From Veillonellaceae bacterium SB90 (GTDB lineage Bacteria; Bacillota; Negativicutes; Selenomonadales; Selenomonadaceae), in assembly GCA_902364065.1 (NCBI GenBank), contig CABJCJ010000029.1, forward strand, positions 1 through 30,542: a stretch of DNA of 30,542 bases, given 5' to 3'. Made by a program: the position numbers and the translations under genes. The number at the start of each line of letters is the position of its first letter. Position 1 is the stretch's first letter. The notes below the pieces were generated by a model, which saw nothing but the letters and a program-made list of their open reading frames with translations, was not told the origin of the DNA and did not search any database. Below are positions 24,695-30,542 of this stretch, piece by piece.

Positions 24695-24769
24695 GATGTT
24701 TTAGGATCCGGGGGGCCGCTCTGCGCTCCTTCGGATATGCAGATAAGCATTTAGGGGGTATTTTTTAAA
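24695..24769 (+). other. pgk-tpiA spacer with imperfect hairpin
   Basis: ATCCG (24706-24710) pairs with CGGAT (24732-24736), extended by G-T pairs, without a T run. This may be an mRNA processing or stability element. The leader of tpiA (ATTTAGGGGGTA before the ATG) is nearly the same as that of gap. Confidence 0.4.
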
Positions 24770-25519
24770 ATGGCAAGAACTCCGATTATTGCAGGCAACT
24801 GGAAAATGAACAATACGATCGTCGAGGGCAAGAACCTCGTCCGCGGTCTGGCTCCGCTTGTCAAGGATGCCAAGGTAACGGTTGTCGTCTGCCCGACGGC
24901 TACGGCTCTCGCTGCTGTTGCTGATGCCGCTCTTGGCACGAACATCCATGTCGGCGCCCAGAACGTTCATTGGGAAAAGAACGGTGCCTTCACGGGCGAG
25001 ATCTCCACGGGCATGCTCAACGAGATTGGCGTAGACTACTGCGTCCTCGGTCACAGCGAGCGCCGCGGCTACTTCGGCGAGACGGATGAGGGCGTCAACA
25101 AGCGCGCTCATGCTGCTTTTGCTGCCGGCATCACGCCGATCATCTGCTGCGGTGAGTCCCTCGAGCAGCGCGAAGCTGGCGTTTACCTCGACTTCGTCGC
25201 TGGCCAGGTCAAGGCTGCTCTTGCCGGCTTCAAGCCGGAAGAAGTAGCAGAGCTCGTCATCGCTTACGAGCCGATCTGGGCTATTGGCACGGGCAAGACG
25301 GCTTCCTTCGAACAGGCTGAAGAAGTCTGCGCACACATCCGCAAGACGGTTGCCGCTGAATTCGGCCAGGAAGCAGCTGACGGTATCCGCATCCAGTATG
25401 GCGGCAGCGTCAAGCCGGCTACGATCAAAGACCTCATGAAGCAGCCGAACGTTGATGGCGCCCTCGTTGGCGGTGCATCGCTCAAGGCCAAGGACTTCAG
25501 CGAGATCGTAAACTACTAA
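24770..25519 (+). CDS. tpiA: Triosephosphate isomerase
   Basis: A 249-aa glycolytic isomerase. Asn10 and Lys12 are in AGNWKMN. The catalytic His lies in VLGHSERR and the catalytic Glu in [12 protein letters not shown]. The phosphate-binding IQYGGSVKP is near the end. It is a complete family-length protein. The Shine-Dalgarno AGGGGGT lies in a leader similar to that of gap. The block gap-pgk-tpiA-gpmI converts triose phosphates to 2-phosphoglycerate. Confidence 0.98.
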   Translation: MARTPIIAGNWKMNNTIVEGKNLVRGLAPLVKDAKVTVVVCPTATALAAVADAALGTNIHVGAQNVHWEKNGAFTGEISTGMLNEIGVDYCVLGHSERRGYFGETDEGVNKRAHAAFAAGITPIICCGESLEQREAGVYLDFVAGQVKAALAGFKPEEVAELVIAYEPIWAIGTGKTASFEQAEEVCAHIRKTVAAEFGQEAADGIRIQYGGSVKPATIKDLMKQPNVDGALVGGASLKAKDFSEIVNY

Positions 25520-25551
25520 TTCGTTTCCTTTAGAAGGAGTAGTAATCTACA

Positions 25552-27081
25552 ATGGCAAAAATCAAACATGCACCAGTCGCTCTCATCATCATGGATGGCT
25601 GCGGCCTTGGTGGCAAGCTCGATAAGAGCAATGCCGTGGAAGCGGCGAAGACTCCGGTCCTCGACGGCCTCATGGCAAACTACAATACGAGCCATCTGCA
25701 GGCTTCCGGCGAATTCGTCGGCCTGCCGGACGGCCAGATGGGCAACTCGGAAGTCGGTCATACGAACATCGGTGCCGGCCGCCTGGTTTACCAGCAGCTG
25801 ACGCGCATCACGCGTGATATCAAGAATGGCGATTTCTTCAAGAATGAAGTCCTCGTCAAGATCATGCAGGATGCCAAGGCAAATGGCGGTGCTGTGCATC
25901 TCCTCGGCCTTGTTTCCCCAGGCGGCGTACACAGCCACCAGGGTCACCTTTATGCACTCCTCGAGATGGCCAAGCAGCAGGGTGTCAAGGACGTCTACGT
26001 CCATGCATTCCTCGATGGCCGCGATGTGCCGCCGCAGAGCGCACAGCCGTACCTTGAGGAGCTTGAGGCAAAATGCAAGGAAATCGGTGTCGGCAAGATC
26101 GCAACGGTTGCCGGCCGCTATTATGCCATGGACCGCGATCATCGCTGGGATCGTGAGCAGAAGGCCTATGAGGCCATCGCTCATGCAGAAGGCGTTGTCG
26201 CAGATGATCCGGTGGCTGGCCTCAAAGCAAGCTATGAGAACGGCGTCAACGACGAGTTTGTCGTACCGTTCGTCGTCAAGGGCTACGAGGGCATGAAGAA
26301 CGGCGACGGTGCCATCTTCTTCAACTTCCGTCCGGACCGTGCACGTCAGCTCACGCATGCATTCGTCGATGAGACGTTCGACGGCTTTGAGCGTGACGAA
26401 GATCTCAAGATTCCGTTCGCTACGTTCTCCCAGTATGAGGACGGCATGAATGCAGCTGTTGCATTCCCGCCGGAGCACATCGACAAGACGCTCGGCGAGA
26501 TCATCCAGGACAACGGTCTCACGCAGCTCCGCATCGCTGAGACGGAGAAGTACGCGCATGTCACGTTCTTTTTCAACGGCGGTGTTGAGGAACCGTACAA
26601 GGGCGAAGACCGCATCCTCGTTCCGAGCCCAAAGGTCGCCACGTACGACCTCAAGCCGGAAATGAGCGCTGTTGAGGTTACGGATAAGGTCTGTGAGGCC
26701 ATCCGTTCCGAGAAGTACGATTTCATCATCCTCAACTATGCAAACTGCGATATGGTTGGCCATACGGGCGTCTTCCCGGCAGTCGTCAAGGCTGTTGAGA
26801 CGGTTGACTCCTGCGTCGGCCGCTTCGTCGCAGCCATCAAGGAAGTCGGCGGCGAGGTCTGCATCACGGCTGACCACGGCAATGCCGATAAGATGATGGA
26901 TTACGTCAACAACCAGCCGTTCACGAAGCACACGACGAACGCTGTACCGTTCATCGTCGTTTCGGATCGTGTCAAGTCCGTCAAGGATGGCGCGCTCTGC
27001 GACATCGCACCGACGCTCTTGACGCTGGCTGGTCTTGATATCCCGAAAGAAATGACGGGCAAGAACCTCGTAGAGCTTTAA
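25552..27081 (+). CDS. gpmI: Cofactor-independent phosphoglycerate mutase
   Basis: The manganese-dependent mutase of the alkaline phosphatase fold, 509 aa. Metal ligand Asp15 is in IIMDGCG. The catalytic Ser66 is in GQMGNSEVGHTNIGAGR. DGRDVPP, AGRYYAMDRDHRWDR and ADHGNADKM complete the active site. AGAAGGAG is shortly before the ATG, 32 bases after tpiA. Enolase, which often follows in Firmicutes, is not here; a structured spacer and a NifU-like gene follow instead. Confidence 0.98.
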   Translation: MAKIKHAPVALIIMDGCGLGGKLDKSNAVEAAKTPVLDGLMANYNTSHLQASGEFVGLPDGQMGNSEVGHTNIGAGRLVYQQLTRITRDIKNGDFFKNEVLVKIMQDAKANGGAVHLLGLVSPGGVHSHQGHLYALLEMAKQQGVKDVYVHAFLDGRDVPPQSAQPYLEELEAKCKEIGVGKIATVAGRYYAMDRDHRWDREQKAYEAIAHAEGVVADDPVAGLKASYENGVNDEFVVPFVVKGYEGMKNGDGAIFFNFRPDRARQLTHAFVDETFDGFERDEDLKIPFATFSQYEDGMNAAVAFPPEHIDKTLGEIIQDNGLTQLRIAETEKYAHVTFFFNGGVEEPYKGEDRILVPSPKVATYDLKPEMSAVEVTDKVCEAIRSEKYDFIILNYANCDMVGHTGVFPAVVKAVETVDSCVGRFVAAIKEVGGEVCITADHGNADKMMDYVNNQPFTKHTTNAVPFIVVSDRVKSVKDGALCDIAPTLLTLAGLDIPKEMTGKNLVEL

Positions 27082-27091
27082 TTGTGCGGTA

Positions 27092-27163
27092 GAGGCAGCA
27101 TTCCCTTGAGCAGGGAGGGGCAGGCGACTGCCCTCTGTGCTGGCCCCAGAGAGAATGCACCTC
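27092..27163 (+). ncRNA. Candidate structured RNA (cloverleaf-like) between gpmI and the NifU-like gene
   Basis: Folded by eye. A closing stem pairs GAGG (27092-27095) and GCATTC (27098-27103) with GAATGC (27153-27158) and CCTC (27160-27163). Inside are three short hairpins: about 27104-27114 (loop TGAGC), 27118-27133 (GGGCAG/CTGCCC with a GCGA tetraloop of GNRA type), and about 27134-27150 (TCTG/CAGA). It is not a tRNA: there is no T-loop or CCA pattern. It could be a processing element, a regulatory leader of the next two genes, or chance. Confidence 0.45.
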
Positions 27164-27198
27164 AGTATTATATTTTAGAAAAGAGAGGAATACGAACA

Positions 27199-27894
27199 AT
27201 GATTGCTTATTCACAGAAAGTGGAAGACATGGCATGCGTAGCACAGGAAGTACATCACGGTGCTGCCCCGATTCCTGAAGAAGGCAAATGGGTAAAATCC
27301 AAGAATGTCCAGGACATCAGCGGCCTGACGCACGGTGTTGGCTGGTGCGCTCCGCAGCAGGGTGCCTGCAAACTGACGCTCAACGTCAAAGACGGCATCA
27401 TCCAGGAAGCCCTCGTTGAGACGGTCGGCTGCTCGGGCATGACGCATTCCGCAGCTATGGCTGCTGAGATCCTGCCGGGCCTGACGGTCCTCGAGGCTCT
27501 CAACACGGACCTCGTCTGCGATGCCATCAACACCGCTATGCGTGAACTCTTCCTCCAGATTGCCTATGGCCGCAGCCAGACGGCGTTCTCCGATGATGGT
27601 CTGCCAATCGGCGCTGGCCTCGATGACCTCGGCAAAGGCCTGCGCAGCCAGGTTGGTACGCTTTACGGCACGCTGAAGAAGGGCCCGCGTTACCTCGAAC
27701 TCGCAGAAGGCTACGTCACGAAGCTCGCTCTCGACAACGAAGGCCGCATCATCGGCTACGAAGTCGTACAGCTCGGCAAAGTCATGGAAGCTGTCCGTGC
27801 TGGCAAGGATGCCAATGAGGCAATCAAGGCCAACACGAGCACGAAGGGCCGCTTCAAAGACGGCGTTAAGTTCATCGATCCGCGCGAAGAGTAA
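27199..27894 (+). CDS. NifU-like iron-sulfur cluster scaffold protein
   Basis: A 231-aa protein with the NifU/IscU N-terminal fold. Candidate cluster ligands are Cys57 in the segment GWCAPQQGACKLTL and Cys78 in VGCSGMTHS; Cys50 and Cys107 are further candidates. After about residue 160 comes an extra C-terminal region of unknown role, which is not the NifU redox domain. GAGAGG lies about 10 bases before the ATG; upstream in-frame starts fall in the structured spacer. It is paired with the GGGtGRT gene 54 bases downstream, an arrangement I know from other anaerobes, and shares the high-expression codon use of the glycolytic genes. No IscS/SufS cysteine desulfurase is nearby. Confidence 0.85.
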   Translation: MIAYSQKVEDMACVAQEVHHGAAPIPEEGKWVKSKNVQDISGLTHGVGWCAPQQGACKLTLNVKDGIIQEALVETVGCSGMTHSAAMAAEILPGLTVLEALNTDLVCDAINTAMRELFLQIAYGRSQTAFSDDGLPIGAGLDDLGKGLRSQVGTLYGTLKKGPRYLELAEGYVTKLALDNEGRIIGYEVVQLGKVMEAVRAGKDANEAIKANTSTKGRFKDGVKFIDPREE

Positions 27895-27948
27895 TATCGC
27901 TGCGTGACGAGATTCCGGGTTTCAAGGTAAAAGGAAGGAATGAATAGA

Positions 27949-28953
27949 ATGTCATTATTCGAAGGCTATGAGCGCCGTATTGATCAAATCAACGAAGTCT
28001 GCAAACAGTATGGTCTGGCTTCCATTGAAGATGCCAAGAAAGTCTGCGACGAGAAGGGCATCAACCCGTACCAGATCGTAGAGGATCTGCAGCCGATCGC
28101 ATTCGAGAATGCAAAATGGGCTTATACGCTCGGTGCTGCTATCGCCATCAAGAAGGGCTGCACGAAGGCTGCTGATGCTGCCAAGGCTATCGGCGAAGGC
28201 CTGCAGGCTTTCTGTGTACCGGGTTCCGTTGCTGACCACCGCAAGGTTGGTCTTGGTCACGGCAACCTCGGCGCTATGCTCCTTTCCGAGGATGCTGGCT
28301 GCTTCGCATTCCTCGCTGGCCACGAGTCCTTCGCGGCTGCAGAGGGTGCTATCGGTATCGCCAAGACGGCAAACAAGGTTCGCAAGAACCCGCTGCGCGT
28401 CATCCTCAACGGCCTCGGCAAGGATGCTGCTCAGATCATCAGCCGCATCAACGGCTTCACGTATGTCGTAACGGATTACGACTTCAAGACGGGCAAACTC
28501 AACATTGTTGAGGAAATCAAGTACGGCTCGGATCCTGAGCGTGCAAAAGTTAAGTGCTACGGTGCTGACTCCGTTCAGGAAGGCGTTGCCATCATGGAGC
28601 ATGAGGATGTTGATATCTCCATCACGGGCAACTCCACGAACCCGACGCGCTTCCAGCATCCGGTTGCAGGCTGCTACAAGAAAGCCTGCATCGAGAAGGG
28701 CAAGAAGTACTTCTCGGTTGCTTCGGGCGGCGGCACGGGCCGTACGCTCCATCCGGACAACATGGCAGCCGGCCCGGCTTCCTATGGTATGACGGATACG
28801 ATGGGCCGTATGCACGGTGATGCTCAGTTCGCAGGTTCTTCCTCCGTTCCGGCACACGTCGACATGATGGGCCTCATTGGCGCCGGCAACAACCCGATGG
28901 TCGGCATGACCGTTGCTGTTGCTGTTGCTGTACAGGAAGCAATGAACAAATAA
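27949..28953 (+). CDS. GGGtGRT-family protein, unknown function
   Basis: A 334-aa cytoplasmic protein of the family named for its motif; here GGGTGRT is at residues 260-266 in SVASGGGTGRTLHPD. Other conserved-looking stretches are VADHRKVGLGHGNLGAMLL, FAFLAGHESFAAAEGAIG and GNSTNPTRFQHPVAG. No biochemical function is known to me. The ATG at 27949 (MSLFEGYERRIDQIN) is chosen because AAGGAAGG (27931-27938) is 10 bases away; it nearly touches the ATG at 27940. It regularly accompanies the NifU-like protein, suggesting a role with Fe-S clusters or a cofactor. A terminator follows. Confidence 0.93.
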   Translation: MSLFEGYERRIDQINEVCKQYGLASIEDAKKVCDEKGINPYQIVEDLQPIAFENAKWAYTLGAAIAIKKGCTKAADAAKAIGEGLQAFCVPGSVADHRKVGLGHGNLGAMLLSEDAGCFAFLAGHESFAAAEGAIGIAKTANKVRKNPLRVILNGLGKDAAQIISRINGFTYVVTDYDFKTGKLNIVEEIKYGSDPERAKVKCYGADSVQEGVAIMEHEDVDISITGNSTNPTRFQHPVAGCYKKACIEKGKKYFSVASGGGTGRTLHPDNMAAGPASYGMTDTMGRMHGDAQFAGSSSVPAHVDMMGLIGAGNNPMVGMTVAVAVAVQEAMNK

Positions 28954-28981
28954 TTCACCGCGTGTGAATCTCTTGCATAGA

Positions 28982-29005
28982 GACGGAGCTCAAAAGGGCT
29001 CTGTC
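28982..29005 (+). other. First of two hairpins after the GGGtGRT gene
   Basis: An 8-bp stem (28982-28989 with 28998-29005, one G-T pair) with the loop TCAAAAGG. No T run follows. The same 8-base loop recurs in the terminator at 29014. Confidence 0.6.
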
Positions 29006-29013
29006 AGGCAGTA

Positions 29014-29047
29014 AAAAGACCGCAGTTCAAAAGGACTGCGGTCTTTT
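29014..29047 (+). terminator. Terminator of the glycolysis/GGGtGRT block
   Basis: A perfect 13-bp stem (29014-29026 with 29035-29047) with the loop TCAAAAGG and a T-rich end. It closes the transcription block that began at gap. Confidence 0.95.
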
Positions 29048-29153
29048 GCTGTCTTTGCTATGGCTTATTGCCCGGAGGGGCAAGCGGGGGGATTTGGCAG
29101 ACTAAATCTTCGTAAATTCTTGTTTTATGATTATTTTTTGAGATAAAATTTCT

Positions 29154-29190
29154 GTTTATAGTAGCATGTTTTGCGTTTATAGCGTATAAT
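29154..29190 (+). promoter_or_regulatory. Promoter region of the FucO-like gene with a direct repeat
   Basis: A perfect -10 box TATAAT lies at 29185-29190, without a good -35 box. GTTTATAG occurs at 29154-29161 and again at 29175-29182, 21 bases apart (two helical turns), just upstream of the -10 box, as expected for an activator or repressor site. The 28954-29240 gap also holds the two hairpins at 28982-29047, a small hairpin at 29068-29083 and AT-rich sequence; no gene. Confidence 0.5.
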
Positions 29191-29240
29191 AAAAAGGAAG
29201 TTAGAGATTTCACATATATGATGTTGCAGGAGGTTTTATC

Positions 29241-30389
29241 ATGGTCAATCGTATCGTCTTGAACACAGTCTCGTATCATGGCAAGGGTGCCATCGAAGAA
29301 ATCCCAGGCATTGCACAGCGCGAGGGCTTTCATAAAATCTTTGTCTGCTCTGACCCGGATCTGGTGAAATTCGGTGTGACGGCCAAGGTCACGGATCTGC
29401 TCGAAAAAGCGGGTATCGATTATACGCTGTATTCAGAAATCAAACCAAATCCAACCATCAAGAATGTACAGGATGGTGTCAAGGCTTATCAGGAAGCCGG
29501 CGCTGACTCCATCATCGCCATTGGCGGCGGTTCCTCGATGGATACGGCGAAGGCAGTCGGCATCATTATCAAGAACCCGGAATTTGCCGATGTGCGTTCG
29601 CTCGAGGGCGTGGCGCCGACGAAACACCATGCCGTAAAGACCATTGCCGTGCCGACAACGGCAGGCACAGCTGCTGAGGTCACGATCAACTACGTCATCA
29701 CGGATCCTGAGAAGGTCCGTAAGTTCGTCTGCGTGGATGAGCATGATATACCGGCTTATGCCGTCATCGACCCCGACATGATGTCTTCGATGCCGAAGGG
29801 ACTTACGGCTTCGACCGGCATGGATGCCCTGACGCATGCAATTGAAGGCTACACGACGAAGGGCGCCTGGGAAATGACCGATATGATGCATATTGAGGCC
29901 ATTCGCCTGATTGCCGAGAATCTGCGTCAGGCCGTGGAGAATGATCCGCAGGGACGTGCCGGTATGGCACTTGGACAGTATATCGCCGGCATGGGCTTCT
30001 CGAACGTGGGGCTTGGCATCGACCATGCGATGGCGCATACGCTTTCTGCTCACTATGATACGCCGCATGGTGTTGCCTGCGCGATGCTGCTGCCGATTTC
30101 CATGGAGTTCAATAAGGAATATACCGGCACGCGCCTGCGCGAGGTAGCACGTGCGATGGGCGTCAAGGACGTTGACAGCATGAGCCAGGAAGAGTACCGC
30201 ACGGCAGCCATCGATGCGGTCAAGAAACTCTCCGCGGATGTTGGCATTCCGGCTACACTCGATAAGATCAAGGAAGAAGATCTTGATCAGCTGGCTGACG
30301 ATGCACTGAAGGATGCCTGCTATCCGGGTAACCCGCGCGAAGCCACGCCTGATCAGGTCAAGGAGCTGTTCCGCAAGATCATGGCATAA
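29241..30389 (+). CDS. fucO: Iron-containing lactaldehyde reductase (FucO-like)
   Basis: A 382-aa group III iron-dependent alcohol dehydrogenase, the same length as E. coli FucO and very similar along its length (NNPEFADVRSLEG-type, TTAGTAAEVTINYVITD, GMDALTHAIEGY, AGMGFSNVGLG segments). Iron ligands correspond to the Asp and His of GMDALTHAI, the first His of DHAMAH, and the His of DTPHGVA. It reduces lactaldehyde to 1,2-propanediol with NADH; related enzymes also reduce glycolaldehyde or other aldehydes. AGGAGG lies shortly before the ATG. No fucose or rhamnose catabolic gene is adjacent, so the role here may be general aldehyde reduction. Confidence 0.93.
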   Translation: MVNRIVLNTVSYHGKGAIEEIPGIAQREGFHKIFVCSDPDLVKFGVTAKVTDLLEKAGIDYTLYSEIKPNPTIKNVQDGVKAYQEAGADSIIAIGGGSSMDTAKAVGIIIKNPEFADVRSLEGVAPTKHHAVKTIAVPTTAGTAAEVTINYVITDPEKVRKFVCVDEHDIPAYAVIDPDMMSSMPKGLTASTGMDALTHAIEGYTTKGAWEMTDMMHIEAIRLIAENLRQAVENDPQGRAGMALGQYIAGMGFSNVGLGIDHAMAHTLSAHYDTPHGVACAMLLPISMEFNKEYTGTRLREVARAMGVKDVDSMSQEEYRTAAIDAVKKLSADVGIPATLDKIKEEDLDQLADDALKDACYPGNPREATPDQVKELFRKIMA

Positions 30390-30422
30390 GCATACAGGGG
30401 ATGGCTTCGGTTTAAGATCACG

Positions 30423-30450
30423 AGGCCTGCAGTCGCATGCAGGCCTTTTT
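30423..30450 (+). terminator. Terminator of the FucO-like gene
   Basis: A perfect 9-bp stem (30423-30431 with 30438-30446), a 6-base loop and five T residues. Confidence 0.93.
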
Positions 30451-30470
30451 ATATTTTTTATAAAAGGGTG

Positions 30471-30499
30471 TTGACAAACGCAGCGCTATCCTGTATCAT
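30471..30499 (+). promoter_or_regulatory. Strong promoter at the right edge
   Basis: A perfect TTGACA (30471-30476) and TATCAT (30494-30499), exactly 17 bases apart. Transcription would start near 30506 and leave the window within 40 bases. No start codon with a ribosome site is visible before the end, so it may serve an RNA gene or a gene with a long leader. Confidence 0.75.
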
Positions 30500-30542
30500 A
30501 ATACAAGTCGCTGAGAGATACGGCCACCACGAACGAGCGCCT

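Noticed and set aside
27092..27163. tRNA gene
   Set aside because: Length and overall shape recall a tRNA, but there is no T-loop consensus, no proper anticodon arm of 5 bp with a 7-base loop, and no CCA-compatible acceptor end.
27082..27198. N-terminal extension of the NifU-like protein
   Set aside because: The in-frame upstream start codon lies at the gpmI stop with no ribosome site, and the stretch is better explained as a structured RNA spacer.
1..30542. CRISPR array, prophage, insertion sequence or defence island
   Set aside because: No regularly spaced repeats, transposase, integrase or phage structural genes were seen. All genes belong to housekeeping, transport or RiPP functions.

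Overview
The window is about 30.5 kb of ordinary, gene-dense chromosome. No phage, insertion sequence, CRISPR array, rRNA or tRNA is visible. The gene set suggests an anaerobic, GC-rich member of the Firmicutes, most likely a Selenomonadaceae-type Negativicute such as Selenomonas or Mitsuokella. That placement is inference from: the rapZ-yvcK-whiA block; a SCIFF peptide with its radical SAM maturase; ferredoxin-dependent 2-oxoacid oxidoreductase; a mannose-family PTS; iron-dependent alcohol dehydrogenases; and strong Shine-Dalgarno sites with Firmicute-type terminators. No 16S gene is present to confirm it.

Layout. (1) 38-4118: an operon of response regulator, sensor kinase, a membrane-anchored unknown protein and a solute-binding lipoprotein, all overlapping by 4 bases, from a promoter at 38-65 to a terminator at 4071. 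(2) 4116-6943: a four-gene mannose-family PTS (EIIA, EIIB, EIIC, EIID). (3) 6976-8160, minus strand: an iron-type alcohol dehydrogenase, then a plus-strand DMT exporter. (4) 9553-12240: a 2-oxoacid:ferredoxin oxidoreductase in the order delta-alpha-beta-gamma. (5) 12334-13897, minus strand: an MFS exporter and a small membrane protein. (6) 14110-20408: a HAD phosphatase, rapZ, yvcK, whiA, a polysaccharide deacetylase and a secreted unknown protein, closely packed. (7) 20412-22153: the SCIFF ribosomal peptide (45 aa, six Cys) and its maturase, with a terminator hairpin between them. (8) 22290-29047: a glycolytic block gap-pgk-tpiA-gpmI, followed by a NifU-like scaffold and a GGGtGRT-family protein. 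(9) 29241-30389: a FucO-like dehydrogenase. The window ends in a near-consensus promoter whose gene lies outside.

How it fits together. Sugar uptake by PTS, lower glycolysis, Kor-type oxidation of 2-oxoacids to reduce ferredoxin, and two alcohol dehydrogenases that reoxidise NAD(P)H together describe a sugar-fermenting anaerobe. rapZ/yvcK/whiA link carbon status to envelope growth and sit beside a peptidoglycan or polysaccharide deacetylase.

The items most worth a second look are: the uncharacterised NifU-like/GGGtGRT pair where enolase might be expected; a hand-folded cloverleaf-like RNA just upstream of it; the SCIFF locus with its internal attenuator; the two-component operon carrying an orphan binding protein and a response regulator with Ile at the usually Thr/Ser switch position; and a shared motif in two minus-strand leaders. 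All folding and promoter calls were made by eye.
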